Positions 8,447-17,882 are shown, numbered from the stretch's first letter. The stretch is DNA of 64,000 bases from Vibrio agarivorans (GCF_030409635.1 NZ_JAUFQF010000001.1:868001-932000); one strand, 5' to 3'. The notes: a model not told the origin generated them from the letters alone. Numbers and translations are program-made.

Positions 8447-9618
8447 TTACCTCCTGTATTTAAGAAAGCCGCAAACGCGCTGCCATCTCGGCGAGTTAAG
8501 TTAGGCACATAACGAGAATACACACGAAACAGCATAGTGGTCGTGGTGTGACCCATTTGATTCGCTATCCATTCTGGAGATTCACCTGCCGCCAAAAGTA
8601 ACGTTGCGAAGGTATGGCGGGTTTGATACGGATTACGTCGTTTTAACCCTGCTCTTTCAATAGTCGGATACCAAACGGAACGAGCAACTACAGCGTAATT
8701 GAGGTGACGATTTTGAGCATTAGTAAACACATATTTCAGTTTTTTATCGGCGCTAACACAATGCTTTTGAAGGGCTTCCACCACCCTATCTGTAAGCTGA
8801 ATCACACGATATGAACCATCGGTTTTGAGCCCTTTTAACCGGCCACGCACAATACTTTGACTAACCGTAATGGTTTTGTTCTCTAGATCCACGTCTTCCC
8901 ACATCAATCCATCCACTTCACCTGTTCTCATACCGGTAAAAAAGCGTGTAACGTAATAGGCGTAGTACTCCTCATCAACATGTTTGAGGAATCGCTCCAC
9001 TTCCTCTAATGAGAATGGATCAACTTCCGTGCGACCTACTTTTAAGGCTTTGATATTCTTCCAGGCTGGGGTAAAGTCATAACGATCAGCGGCTTCATTA
9101 AGAATCATTCTAAGCGGTGTCATTATGTGATTTATTCGTGATGGACTTAAGAATTGTGCATTTCGTCCCGGCACTTTGGCGAGGAAGGAGCGAAACTGCA
9201 TGATTTGAGCCTTATTGATGGCACTGATTCTTTTGCTGCCGAATGTCGGTAATAAGTATTTGTTCAATATACCCTCAACATCCACTAGGTGACTGTGACT
9301 CCACTCGATCTTCATTTCAGCTAACCATATCTCAGCAAATTCCTGAAACCTTGGTGACTCTGGCGCTTCAAAGTAACTTTTTGCCGTTTCCTCTCTTCGT
9401 TTTACCTCAGCGAAACGCTTTGCCATAGAGCTTTTTGGAAAGTAAGCGGAATAGTCAAAGGTATCGAGTACAATTTCCGCCTCTATCCTTTTGAGTAAGC
9501 GCTCCAAGCGGTTTCGATTGGGCTTATTATCAGGCAGTTGCGTTTGTTCTCGGCAACGCTGACCACGATAGCGAAACTGAAGAACAAGCTTGCCATTTCG
9601 AACGTTCAATACCCCCAT
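8443..9618 (-). CDS. Phage-type tyrosine recombinase (integrase)
   Basis: The 391-aa protein has an N-terminal arm-binding domain (LQFRYRGQRCREQT, DUF3596-like), a SAM-like core-binding domain around residues 90-180 and a C-terminal catalytic domain. Catalytic residues are visible: Arg in FFTGMRTGEV, Arg-His in YQTRHTFAT, His in MGHTTT and the nucleophile Tyr in RVYSRY. It is of normal length and looks intact. Gene order Xis-like, integrase and coupled small gene reads away from tRNA-Gly(TCC), a common target. I could not find a second copy of the tRNA 3' end to the left within the window. Confidence 0.9.
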   Translation of the reverse strand: MGVLNVRNGKLVLQFRYRGQRCREQTQLPDNKPNRNRLERLLKRIEAEIVLDTFDYSAYFPKSSMAKRFAEVKRREETAKSYFEAPESPRFQEFAEIWLAEMKIEWSHSHLVDVEGILNKYLLPTFGSKRISAINKAQIMQFRSFLAKVPGRNAQFLSPSRINHIMTPLRMILNEAADRYDFTPAWKNIKALKVGRTEVDPFSLEEVERFLKHVDEEYYAYYVTRFFTGMRTGEVDGLMWEDVDLENKTITVSQSIVRGRLKGLKTDGSYRVIQLTDRVVEALQKHCVSADKKLKYVFTNAQNRHLNYAVVARSVWYPTIERAGLKRRNPYQTRHTFATLLLAAGESPEWIANQMGHTTTTMLFRVYSRYVPNLTRRDGSAFAAFLNTGGK

Positions 9619-9628
9619 ATTGTGCCCC

Positions 9629-9841
9629 TTACAAACCAGTGATTAATGATTGCATCGAAACACCGCTAAGCATTTCCTCTTCTACTCGTTCCCAAATAAA
9701 GAGTATTTTTCTACCACCGAATGGACGGATGTAATGTACTCCTTCAAACAGTACACTGTCCTTCAACTGCTCTCTAATCACTCTTTCGTCATACTTGATT
9801 CGCTTTGAGAGCTCTGACGTTGTCAAATAGGTATTATCCAT
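9629..9841 (-). CDS. Excisionase-like DNA-binding protein
   Basis: This 70-aa protein starts MDNTYLTTSELSKRIKYDER, a winged-helix/MerR-like N-terminus, followed by a basic wing (RPFGGRKILFIWERV). Its size and position 10 bases upstream of the integrase are those of a phage Xis. It would set the direction of recombination. No enzyme motif is present. Confidence 0.65.
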   Translation of the reverse strand: MDNTYLTTSELSKRIKYDERVIREQLKDSVLFEGVHYIRPFGGRKILFIWERVEEEMLSGVSMQSLITGL

Positions 9842-9889
9842 CGTACAATCTCCTACTGAACTAAATATCTTTCAAAAGAGCCTAATACT

Positions 9890-9969
9890 CTCCTGTAGAA
9901 CAAAATGTATCATAAGAATTCTCTTTTGCAAGCATTTTTAATCTACAGGAGATCATTTTTTACAGGAGA
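9890..9969. promoter_or_regulatory. Repeated CTCCTGTA / TACAGGAG operator-like elements
   Basis: CTCCTGTAGA at 9890-9899 is exactly inverted as TCTACAGGAG at 9942-9951, and TACAGGAGA recurs at 9961-9969 directly before the XRE gene, where it also serves as the ribosome site. The set lies between the divergent Xis-like and XRE genes and is a likely target of the XRE protein. Confidence 0.5.
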
Positions 9970-9974
9970 AGACC

Positions 9975-10187
9975 ATGCTGAAGTGCCACTTATCGAAAAT
10001 CATGGGTGAGAGAAAGCTTAAAATTTCCGATGTATCACGCGATACGGGGATCAATAGGGGCACTATTACGCGTTTGTATAATGAAACAGCAACCCGTGTA
10101 GAGTTAGAAGTGATTGATACACTATGTGGCTACTTTGATATCACTGTTGCAGAGTTATTCGAACGGATACCTCAAAACAACAATTAG
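9975..10187 (+). CDS. Small XRE/Cro-family transcriptional regulator
   Basis: The 70-aa protein is a single helix-turn-helix domain (ISDVSRDTGINRGTITRLYN) of the Cro/C1 type with a short C-terminal extension. ATG 9975 has AGGAGA six to eight bases upstream. It is divergent from the Xis-integrase genes and probably represses that promoter and its own through the repeated TACAGGAG elements. This is the usual layout of a small integrative element's regulator. Confidence 0.75.
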   Translation: MLKCHLSKIMGERKLKISDVSRDTGINRGTITRLYNETATRVELEVIDTLCGYFDITVAELFERIPQNNN

Positions 10188-10336
10188 AAAAAGTAATGAT
10201 GAGCTGACGACTATTACGCTTCAGCACATTTAACGTCACCTAATACCCTTAACCAGTGGTGGACACCAAATTGGCCACCATTTGGACACCGACATACAAG
10301 GCAACGTCTAGTTCTTGGGTTTCAGGCATGAGAAAA

Positions 10337-10360
10337 AAACGCAATAAAGCGTTTATTTTT
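10337..10360 (-). terminator. Terminator downstream of tRNA-Gly
   Basis: AAACGC, AATAAA loop, GCGTTT: a 6-bp stem that on the minus strand is followed by a T-rich run (TTTTTTTCTC). It lies 41 bases past the tRNA 3' end and would also stop the XRE transcript from the other side. Confidence 0.6.
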
Positions 10361-10394
10361 AATAGTTTAGCTTGATTTTATAACAGATAAGAAT

Positions 10395-10469
<75 letters not shown>

Positions 10470-10736
10470 ACATCGTTGGAACGAGGTTTAATATGCCACA
10501 CCTGTGAGAAAAGAAAAGCACTAAATTGGCCGAATTGAACTGACTGCGTATCTTTTGGGCATTTTGAGGGTTTATTGTGCTAGGCTCTTGTTCTCATTAG
10601 AAATTAGTGAGAGATAGCTCTCATTTTTAGTTCCTCTCATGCTAGCTCTTCATTCTTCTTAACAAATTGACTCCCCAACCAATTTCAGTCAGCATTGAGT
10701 CTCATTATCAAAATAACAAGCTCAACACAGGTTACC

Positions 10737-11096
10737 ATGAAATTTATTCGAATCATTTTAGGCAAATTGATTTTGCTACTGAACTTTATCTTTCGCCCAA
10801 GTGGTGTCAAACGTGCACCAGACGCACAGCAAGCTGCTGATGAAAAGGCCAAGGATCTCACGCTATACCAATTTGAAGCGTGCCCATTTTGTGTCAAGGT
10901 TCGACGTGAAATGAAGCGTCAGTCGATCAACCTTGCATTGAAAGACGCTAAAAACGATGAAGTCGCGCGTCAAGAATTACTCGAAGGCGGTGGTCGAGTC
11001 AAAGTACCTTGCCTTAAGATAACTAAACACGGTGAAGAGACTTGGATGTATGAGTCATCCGATATTGTGGCCTATTTGCAAAAAGAGTTCGCTTAA
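10737..11096 (+). CDS. Glutaredoxin-like protein with membrane-anchoring N-terminus
   Basis: This 119-aa protein has a hydrophobic N-terminal segment (FIRIILGKLILLLNFIF), then a thioredoxin-fold domain with a CPFC dithiol motif (YQFEACPFCVKVRREM), the cis-Pro segment KVPCLKI and the C-terminal ESSDIVAYL of glutaredoxin/GST N-domains. ATG 10737 is preferred; upstream in-frame codons lack a ribosome site. It should act as a membrane-tethered thiol-disulfide oxidoreductase on the cytoplasmic side. It appears monocistronic. Confidence 0.8.
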   Translation: MKFIRIILGKLILLLNFIFRPSGVKRAPDAQQAADEKAKDLTLYQFEACPFCVKVRREMKRQSINLALKDAKNDEVARQELLEGGGRVKVPCLKITKHGEETWMYESSDIVAYLQKEFA

Positions 11097-11165
11097 TCGC
11101 TGATTGGTACTAACTCAAACTGATAGCAGAGTGCGTAATGTACCGGCGTTTTTTAAGGTACTCTG

Positions 11166-11669
11166 CTATTCATTCTCATGAAAATCAAATAGTTGATTAA
11201 ACCATTCATCCAACTGTTGTTTTTTGCTTTCTGGGCCGTTAACACGCACAAGATCTCGCTCATTCGCTTGCTGCCACGTAATCAAGCCAGACGCCAAAGC
11301 ATCTAATATATCTAGCTCGGTAACGACCAATAAGTCATCTTCCCCTGGAAATTCATTCATCCCCGTCACCAATACTGATTCATTGACAATAACTTCGCTG
11401 TAGTGCCCTTTCACTGCCTCGAAAATGGCAAAATCAAGCTTGTTATCACTCGGCTCGGCCAATGCACTTCTGAGCGAATACAGTCGGAAATGATCAGGCT
11501 TGCCCGCATTATTAAACTCATTTGACTGCCTCACATCTATCACACGTGCAAACACATCCAAAGAGCCCTCTTCTATGACCATATTAAACCCGGTGCTTTG
11601 GTGTAACCCACACGCCCATGCAGTAAAGGAACTCACCAATAATACAGCTAAACCTAGTTGTCTAAACAT
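11166..11669 (-). CDS. Exported protein of unknown function
   Basis: The 167-aa product has an N-terminal signal peptide (MFRQLGLAVLLVSSFTAWAC). ATG 11669 follows TTTGAGGATTCAG, a good ribosome site. The Cys after TAWA resembles but does not fit a lipobox. The remainder is acidic with no known motif. It follows the alkyl sulfatase gene by 33 bases in the same direction, so the two are probably co-transcribed; a periplasmic accessory role is possible but unproven. Confidence 0.6.
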   Translation of the reverse strand: MFRQLGLAVLLVSSFTAWACGLHQSTGFNMVIEEGSLDVFARVIDVRQSNEFNNAGKPDHFRLYSLRSALAEPSDNKLDFAIFEAVKGHYSEVIVNESVLVTGMNEFPGEDDLLVVTELDILDALASGLITWQQANERDLVRVNGPESKKQQLDEWFNQLFDFHENE

Positions 11670-11744
11670 CTGAATCCTCAAAGATAAAAGGGACCGATTT
11701 GGTCCCTTCATTCATTTCCTTTAGAGCCTTATCAATGTTCGTTG

Positions 11745-13715
11745 TTAGCGCACAATCAACATAATCTCTTCAGGAGACATTGGCTTGTCAAAGTAGCTCA
11801 TGAACTGGCCAAAGGCTTGAATGTTGCCGTTAGCAAACGCAAACTCACCACTTTGTAGCTTCGCACCAATCGTTTGTTGCGCAGCTGGGCCAGCAATCAA
11901 GATGTCGTTCAGTGTCGCGCGAGTTGTGCTGATCTGAACATCAGCGCCCTCAAGTGCAGATTCGTGCAGCTGAGCAATACCGTTACGAATTTCAATTGTG
12001 AAAGACTCGTTGGTATCAGTGAAGTTGTAGGTCATCGCCATGTTCACATCGAGCGTATTCTCAGCGATCAACGTTGACGTCATCATATCGAAGATTTGCG
12101 CACTTGGTAGCGCAGTTAGCACGTCGACTGATGCAAAGCTGATCATGTTAGAAAAGTCACGCGTACCCTCAAGCTCAGCCGCTGCATTCAAGCCCCAGTT
12201 ACGCCAGTTGATGTTCACCTGATCTGCCGCCCATGCTTTATAAGCTTGTGCTTTTAGCTTGCGCGCTTCCATATCATCGTTATCAACGGTAATTGGGTAT
12301 GACAGAATCTCTGCGGCAAACGTGTAGTTTTCTGCTTCAATAGCTGATTTTGCAGTTTCGAGGATGTTGTCACGACCGCCCATCAGCTCAACAAACGCTT
12401 TAGCACGCTGGTCGTAAGCCATCGGCTCTAGTTGCCACGGGTCACCTTCAAAGAAACCGTTATAACCTACGTAGATTTGACGTACCGCATGTGCCACTGT
12501 GCCGTAGTGCTCACCTAACCACGGGTGCTCAGCTAAGTGTGAAGGCAGTTTAACTACTTCCACTAGCTCATCTGGCGTTAGACCTTTGTTCATGTAACGA
12601 ATCGTTTGGTCATGCGTGTATTGAATCGCATCACGGTAAGCCGTTAGAACGTGTGATACTGCTTCTTTACCCTCTACTGGACGACCGTGAGAGTTGATCA
12701 TCACCTCAGTATCAAACTGACGCATTACGTCGATACCTTTGAACCAAACTGAAGGGTCGCGGAATTTTGTACCACGAATGGTGTGCAAGTTCGGGAAGTT
12801 TTCACCCTGCAGCACTTCTGCCGCATGCAGAACTTTTTGCTCTGGTAAGTAAACCACCAGCTCATCCGCTGTTTCAGAAGGTACGTGCACAATCTCCAGT
12901 TTCACACCGGCAATCGTAACGTCTAGACGATCATCAAACTCTAGGTTAGGTTCGATGAATGAAATGTCACCTTGCATGAAACGCGGGCCTAAGCCGTCAT
13001 TAACCGTACCGAACTCACCCTCAGGAACATGCTTAGCACCGGTGTATGATGTGCGGTGACCAAAGAGAGTGCCTAGGTTTGAAGACCAGTTTGCAACCGC
13101 AGCTGTTAGCGTTTCTTGCGCGATGATTTTCACTTCGCCAGATGCTACTTGCTCATCAGTTGCCCACGCACGAACACCTGCGATGTGGTCAATGTGGTTG
13201 TGTGTGTAAATGATTGCCTTGACAGGCTTATCAGTGATGGCACGGAACTGCTCTTTCGCAGACTGAGCCATCTGTACCGACTCACCTGGATCGATCACGA
13301 TAATCCCGTCATCACCTTCGATCATAACAGGAGTATCAAGGCCAAAGCCGTAAGCCATGAAAATGTTATCGTCGACTTGAAGAACCGCTTGATCCATCTT
13401 GCGACCGTGCTTTGTTAGGCTTGGGTGAACATGCTCTGATTCTTCAATATATGCGAGAGTATCGCCAGTCTTAGACAAGACTTTGATTCGCTCGCCCTTA
13501 CCCCACATTAGGTTTGAAGGGTGCTCGATCAACACTCCATCGTTGTAACGCGCCATCATATCAACATCTTGATACTGTGCCGCGCTGCTTGTTCTGAGTT
13601 CATGACCCGCTGCTGATGTTGCCTCAACAACCGGAGTTGAAGACGTGCAACCCACAGTAAACAGAATACCTGCAATCGCTGCAGGTAATGCCATTTTCTT
13701 GAATGAATTTGTCAT
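11745..13715 (-). CDS. Alkyl sulfatase, SdsA1/BDS1-type metallo-beta-lactamase-fold lipoprotein
   Basis: The 656-aa protein begins with a lipoprotein signal (AGILFTVGC23), so it is probably anchored in the envelope. The metallo-beta-lactamase metal motif THNHIDH lies at residues 171-177, followed by further ligand segments (VHVPSETADE, INSHGRPV). The middle matches the alkyl-sulfatase dimerisation domain and the C-terminus (from about residue 535) an SCP-2-like hydrophobic-binding domain. Characterised relatives hydrolyse SDS and other primary alkyl sulfates. A LysR regulator is divergent from it. Its native marine substrate is unknown. Confidence 0.88.
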   Translation of the reverse strand: MTNSFKKMALPAAIAGILFTVGCTSSTPVVEATSAAGHELRTSSAAQYQDVDMMARYNDGVLIEHPSNLMWGKGERIKVLSKTGDTLAYIEESEHVHPSLTKHGRKMDQAVLQVDDNIFMAYGFGLDTPVMIEGDDGIIVIDPGESVQMAQSAKEQFRAITDKPVKAIIYTHNHIDHIAGVRAWATDEQVASGEVKIIAQETLTAAVANWSSNLGTLFGHRTSYTGAKHVPEGEFGTVNDGLGPRFMQGDISFIEPNLEFDDRLDVTIAGVKLEIVHVPSETADELVVYLPEQKVLHAAEVLQGENFPNLHTIRGTKFRDPSVWFKGIDVMRQFDTEVMINSHGRPVEGKEAVSHVLTAYRDAIQYTHDQTIRYMNKGLTPDELVEVVKLPSHLAEHPWLGEHYGTVAHAVRQIYVGYNGFFEGDPWQLEPMAYDQRAKAFVELMGGRDNILETAKSAIEAENYTFAAEILSYPITVDNDDMEARKLKAQAYKAWAADQVNINWRNWGLNAAAELEGTRDFSNMISFASVDVLTALPSAQIFDMMTSTLIAENTLDVNMAMTYNFTDTNESFTIEIRNGIAQLHESALEGADVQISTTRATLNDILIAGPAAQQTIGAKLQSGEFAFANGNIQAFGQFMSYFDKPMSPEEIMLIVR

Positions 13716-13777
13716 TATCTAAAGACCTTTGTCTCAAAGTTATTGTGTTTTCCACCATACTAATTAGATAAAAGGCT

Positions 13778-13792
13778 ACCATCTACGATGGT
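13778..13792. promoter_or_regulatory. Candidate LysR operator
   Basis: ACCATC-TAC-GATGGT is a perfect 6+6 palindrome in the gap between the divergent alkyl sulfatase and LysR genes. Further TACGAT/ATCGTA copies follow to 13822. This fits a LysR-type site but binding is inferred. Confidence 0.45.
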
Positions 13793-13858
13793 TTACGATT
13801 TCAATTCATCGTATTTACGATATTATATTATTCAGTGATTACAGACTCAAGGTCCTCA

Positions 13859-14797
13859 ATGAACAACGAAATTCCAAACTATAACCTACTTGTTATCCTT
13901 GCCGCTGTGATTGAACAAGGCAGTTTGAGCAAAGCGGCCGAGCACCTCAATACCAATCAATCCACCGTCAGTACGGCTATGAGTCGGTTATCAAAACAGC
14001 TGGGGCAAGAGTTGTATCAACGTAAGGGACGTACGATTGAGCCAACAAGCTATGCGATGAGTTTATACAAGCAGATCAAAGCTCCTATCGCTCAACTAAA
14101 CAACGTATTTCAATCGTTTGGGGACTTTAACGCTGAAAATGCCCAGCGCCAGTTTGTGATTTCTGCACCTGAACATTTGCAATGGATTGTGATGCATGAA
14201 TTCAAACGTATTGCACCAAAAGGCATTACACTCGAAGTGTATGAACACCCTTTTAGCGAAGAAGAGATGTATAACGACCTTCTCTCGCAAAAGTTTGATT
14301 TATTAATCGATATCTTACCTTCCAAACAGCCTAACGTGATCAGTAAGAAACTTATGGAGAATCGTTTTGTTGTCGTTTGCAGTCGAGCTCACCCGAGAAT
14401 ACAAGAGACATTGTCAGAAGCACAGTTTATTGATGAACAACACGCATTACTGGAAAGAAAGCGTGATAGCCAGTATAGCCTGAGTCGCTACACCGATATC
14501 GATTTATCAAAACGAAAAGTGGCTTATCACGGCAGAACATTATTTAGTAACTTAATGCTCTGTAGCCAAACTGACTATTTAACCGTGGTGCCTCTCTCGT
14601 TAGCACTGCAATTTCAGGAAAGATTGCAGCTACAGATATTTGAGCCACCATTCGATCACACACCAATCAGTACGCATTTAACATGGGCTAAGAAGCTAGA
14701 TAACGACCCTGCTCATCAATGGCTTAGAGAAAAAATGTTCATCATTTCTGAACAGGTTCAAGGTTATCTCAACGACTATAACCGGCAAACGCGCTAG
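13859..14797 (+). CDS. LysR-family transcriptional regulator
   Basis: This 312-aa protein has the N-terminal winged helix (LLVILAAVIEQGSLSKAAEHL, then NQSTVSTAMSRLSKQLG) and a periplasmic-binding-like effector domain. ATG 13859 follows AAGGTCCTCA; the longer frame adds 8 unlikely residues. It is divergent from the alkyl sulfatase and probably activates it in response to a sulfate ester or its alcohol. Its stop overlaps the convergent GATase stop by four bases. Confidence 0.85.
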   Translation: MNNEIPNYNLLVILAAVIEQGSLSKAAEHLNTNQSTVSTAMSRLSKQLGQELYQRKGRTIEPTSYAMSLYKQIKAPIAQLNNVFQSFGDFNAENAQRQFVISAPEHLQWIVMHEFKRIAPKGITLEVYEHPFSEEEMYNDLLSQKFDLLIDILPSKQPNVISKKLMENRFVVVCSRAHPRIQETLSEAQFIDEQHALLERKRDSQYSLSRYTDIDLSKRKVAYHGRTLFSNLMLCSQTDYLTVVPLSLALQFQERLQLQIFEPPFDHTPISTHLTWAKKLDNDPAHQWLREKMFIISEQVQGYLNDYNRQTR

Positions 14798-15534
14798 ATC
14801 GCCTGTTGCATTTGCTCTATCTCTTTATCATGCTTTGCCATCTCAAAGAAACTGTCTATCCAGTGAAGAAGCAGAGCTGAATCCTGTGGCTTTCTCACCT
14901 CTTTGAGCGCTGACCAATAATGGTTTTCAGTAACGAGAGGTTTGAATTTGTGCACGACCGCTTCGGTAAACTCAGCACTAAATTCTGGATGACCTTGCAC
15001 CGTCATGATGTGGTTGTCTTTTACCAGCATAAAGTTGGGGCAAAAATCATTTTTAGCCACGACTTTCATCCCTGATGGGGCAATGGTGACCTGGTCTTGA
15101 TGACTAACAAGTAATCTGGCACTGTCCACACCCAGCTTCATCCAACGCTTTTGGGCACAGATTTGCACTTCATAACTGCCAAGCCCCCACCCTTTGTTTG
15201 AGCGCTCTACTTTCCCGCCTAATGCTCGAGCAATAAGCTGATGACCAAAACAGATCCCTACCAGCGGCTTTCTTTGAGCCTCGCAGCGAATGATCCACTC
15301 CATTAAGTTGGTAATCCACGGTTCGTTGTCATAGGCATTATCGACACTGCCAGTCAGAACATAACCAAAACAGACATCCAGGTTAGGTAGCACTCCGGCT
15401 TTTGCATCGTAGTTTACAAACTCGATGGTATCGTTGATGGCATGCAAGTTTGTGGTGATCATGTCCACGTATTGCCCATCTATATCCACCAATGATGGAT
15501 CAACATAACCGCAAGTAATTATCCCTATCTTCAT
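14794..15534 (-). CDS. Class I glutamine amidotransferase-like protein
   Basis: The 246-aa protein has the stand-alone GATase1 fold seen in GMP-synthase-like homologues. The nucleophile elbow is VGICFGHQLIARALGG (Cys) and the His-Glu pair is in VQGHPEF. No synthetase domain is attached and no partner gene is nearby. Such proteins include gamma-glutamyl hydrolases acting on glutamylated polyamines or peptides; the substrate here is unknown. Confidence 0.8.
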   Translation of the reverse strand: MKIGIITCGYVDPSLVDIDGQYVDMITTNLHAINDTIEFVNYDAKAGVLPNLDVCFGYVLTGSVDNAYDNEPWITNLMEWIIRCEAQRKPLVGICFGHQLIARALGGKVERSNKGWGLGSYEVQICAQKRWMKLGVDSARLLVSHQDQVTIAPSGMKVVAKNDFCPNFMLVKDNHIMTVQGHPEFSAEFTEAVVHKFKPLVTENHYWSALKEVRKPQDSALLLHWIDSFFEMAKHDKEIEQMQQAI

Positions 15535-15621
15535 AGACAGTGCTCTCCCTAATGACTATTTTTTCATTATAGACCCAATACTTAGCTTCAATTAAAAAAT
15601 GTTAGATTCAGCACAAACAAC

Positions 15622-15658
15622 AAAGGCGCACCGAAGTACGCCTTTATGTTCAACCGTT
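15622..15658 (-). terminator. Intrinsic terminator of the outer-membrane barrel gene
   Basis: On the minus strand, AAAGGCGTAC and GTGCGCCTTT form a stem (one G-T pair) closed by a TTCG tetraloop, followed by GTTGTTTGT. It lies 30 bases after the stop of the gene at 15675. Confidence 0.8.
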
Positions 15659-15674
15659 ACAGACTTAATCTAGG

Positions 15675-16175
15675 TTAGAAGTGATAGTGAGCATTAAACG
15701 TCAAACTTGACGCACGTGTTGACTCATTCATCACTTCCATACCGAAAGATTGTAAGCTGGCACCAATACTTAGCTGCCTCATCAAAAACAGGTCAGCGCC
15801 AACGCCCAGAACCAAACCCATACCGGACTGGCTGCCAGATTCCCACGTATTGTCTCTCGACAATGACGCATCGTAGTAATTAAGCCCTGCTTTAGCGTGC
15901 AGCTCGAAACGACCAATAGGGTACGTTGGTTTAGCAGCAACATACCAAGATGAGGCATCGACATCACCATTAAACGCATTCACTTCGCTGTGCTCGATAT
16001 ATCCCGCTTCGGCCGAAAGATAAGGGTGAAAGCGGAAACTGCCATTGATTCCTTTTGCAGTGCTGCTGCTCGATTCGATATCACCAATACCAATTTGAGC
16101 ACCTAAGTTATAAGGCGAAAACGCATTAGCGGATAATGACACCAACATAAATGCAAACAGGCTAATTTTATTCAT
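15675..16175 (-). CDS. Small outer-membrane beta-barrel protein (OmpA/OmpW-like)
   Basis: The 166-aa protein has a signal peptide (MNKISLFAFMLVSLSANAF) and alternating amphipathic strands (GSFRFHPYLSAEAGYIEH, FELHAKAGLNYYDASL, GMGLVLGVGADLFLM) ending in a C-terminal aromatic (HYHF). This is the pattern of 8-stranded barrels inserted by BAM. ATG 16175 has AGGAACAC upstream. Its function (adhesion, small-solute passage or structural) is not indicated. Confidence 0.75.
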   Translation of the reverse strand: MNKISLFAFMLVSLSANAFSPYNLGAQIGIGDIESSSSTAKGINGSFRFHPYLSAEAGYIEHSEVNAFNGDVDASSWYVAAKPTYPIGRFELHAKAGLNYYDASLSRDNTWESGSQSGMGLVLGVGADLFLMRQLSIGASLQSFGMEVMNESTRASSLTFNAHYHF

Positions 16176-16537
16176 TGTGTTCCTGTAAAAACTCTCCAAC
16201 TGAAAACGCCGAGATAATGAATGATATCGCATGGTGTTTCAAATAAGATTTACATTTCATATCAATTTATCTCTCAATTAAACCAATTGATGGCTACTAT
16301 TTACATTCTGCCGAGCCCAGCCTCATTTATTGGGCTAAGTTAGACACACACGCTTCGCTCTATTCGTTTTTCATCATGTTCCACATTCAATCGAAACCTT
16401 CGCGCCATAAAACCTTCACTTTTCTGACACTTTGCACTCACCTAAGTGAAACACAATGCGAAGAAAATAACTTCGTACGAAACAAACGAACTCTCGTTAG
16501 AAACCTCTCTTATTGAGAACAATAAAAGGAAAGAACA
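16176..16537. promoter_or_regulatory. ugp promoter region with candidate DeoR-type operators
   Basis: This 362-base gap holds no gene. Close to ugpB there are two inverted repeats: TTCGTACGAA (16472-16481) and AACGA-N4-TCGTT (16485-16498). They resemble GlpR/DeoR-type TTCG/CGAA sites and could be bound by the DeoR protein encoded in the same operon. I do not see a clear Pho box. Confidence 0.45.
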
Positions 16538-17830
16538 ATGAACAAGCTAATGCTAGCAGGACTGCTATCAGCGACTGTTTCAGGTGTAGCGACAGCACAA
16601 ACCGAAATTACATTTTGGCATGCTATGGGTGGTCAACTTGGCGACACAGTGAACCAGATCGCAAGCGACTTCAATGCTTCACAAGGCGACTACAAAATCA
16701 CTCCTATCTATAAAGGTGAGTACACAGAAACACTGACAGCGGGTATCGCAGCATTCCGTGCTGGCGAAGCACCAAACATTCTCCAAGTCTTCGATGCTGG
16801 TGCTGCGACTATCATGAATGCACCAGGTGTGGCTAAACCTGTACAAGATATCTTGGTTGATTCGGGCTACTCATTCAGCTCAGACAACTACCTAGCGGGT
16901 GTTCGTAACTTCTACGCTGACAACGAAGGCAAGATGATTGGCATGCCATTCAACAGCTCTACGCCAGTGCTTTACTTCAACAAAGACATCCTAGATGAAG
17001 TAGGTGTTGAAGTACCTTCTACTTACGAAGAGCTCGAAGTGGCTGCAGCTAAATTAAAAGCAGCTGGTCATGCAACCTTCTCTCAATCACTTTCAGCTTG
17101 GATCTTCTTCGAAAACTTCAAGTCTCGTCACAACTTACCATTGGCTGATAAACAAAATGGTTATGATGGTCTTCCAACTAAGATCATGTTCAACACAGAA
17201 GACATGCAAATGCACGTCTCTAAGCTAAAAGATTGGTCTGACAAAGGTTACTACAAGTACTACGGTAGCGACTGGGACGCAAACCAAACCCCATTCGAGC
17301 GTCAAGAAGTGGCAATGTGGATGGGTTCATCAGGTTCATTCGGTGGCCTACGTAACCGCGTAGATTTCGAAATGGGTACGACTTACCTACCTTACTGGGA
17401 ATCAGTAGCGGAAGAAGGTAGCCACACGTTCATCGGTGGTGCTGCACTGTTTGCTCTAAGTGGCCACGATAAGAAACAAGACGATGCTGTTGCAGCCTTC
17501 TTTGCTTACCTAACTCAGCCAGACACACAAATGCAGTGGCACAAAGATACTGGCTACGTTCCAGTAACTAACGCAGCATACGACCTAACTAAAGAGTCTG
17601 GCTACTACCAAGAAGCACCAGATGCTGAAGTGGGTGTTCTACAGCTAAGCCTTCCTGAAGGTGAGTGGACGAAAGGTTACCGCCTAGGCTTCTACCCACA
17701 AATCCGCGAAGTGATGCACCGTGAGTTCGACAACATCTTCGCTGGTCGCTCTTCTGTTGAAGAGAGCCTAGAGAAGGTAGACGTTGAGTCATCTCGCCTA
17801 CTACAGCGTTTCGCTCGTACAGTTAAGTAA
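16538..17830 (+). CDS. ugpB: ABC transporter substrate-binding protein, UgpB-type
   Basis: The 430-aa periplasmic protein starts with a signal peptide (LMLAGLLSATVSGVATAQ) and EITFWHAMGG, as in UgpB, the sn-glycerol-3-phosphate/glycerophosphodiester-binding protein. Central parts (SWIFFENF, PYWESV, FIGGAALFALSGHD) match the family, and length is close to E. coli UgpB. ATG 16538 follows AAAGGAAAGAAC. It heads a run with two permeases, an ATPase, a regulator and a phosphodiesterase. A hairpin follows directly, so it is probably made in excess over the membrane parts. Confidence 0.88.
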   Translation: MNKLMLAGLLSATVSGVATAQTEITFWHAMGGQLGDTVNQIASDFNASQGDYKITPIYKGEYTETLTAGIAAFRAGEAPNILQVFDAGAATIMNAPGVAKPVQDILVDSGYSFSSDNYLAGVRNFYADNEGKMIGMPFNSSTPVLYFNKDILDEVGVEVPSTYEELEVAAAKLKAAGHATFSQSLSAWIFFENFKSRHNLPLADKQNGYDGLPTKIMFNTEDMQMHVSKLKDWSDKGYYKYYGSDWDANQTPFERQEVAMWMGSSGSFGGLRNRVDFEMGTTYLPYWESVAEEGSHTFIGGAALFALSGHDKKQDDAVAAFFAYLTQPDTQMQWHKDTGYVPVTNAAYDLTKESGYYQEAPDAEVGVLQLSLPEGEWTKGYRLGFYPQIREVMHREFDNIFAGRSSVEESLEKVDVESSRLLQRFARTVK

Positions 17831-17846
17831 TTCAATTACTTAAGCC

Positions 17847-17882
17847 AGCCCTCACCTCGGTGAGGGCTTTAGTGTTTGTTTT
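17847..17882 (+). terminator. Intercistronic hairpin between ugpB and ugpA
   Basis: AGCCCTCAC, loop CTCG, GTGAGGGCT: a 9-bp stem followed by a T-rich stretch (TTAGTGTTTGTTTTT). It looks like a partial terminator that would lower expression of the downstream permease genes relative to the binding protein. Confidence 0.75.

Noticed and set aside
10260-10310. Repeated GGACACC motifs near tRNA-Gly as an attachment site
   Set aside because: The two short copies lie outside the tRNA and have no partner elsewhere; an att repeat should match the tRNA 3' end.
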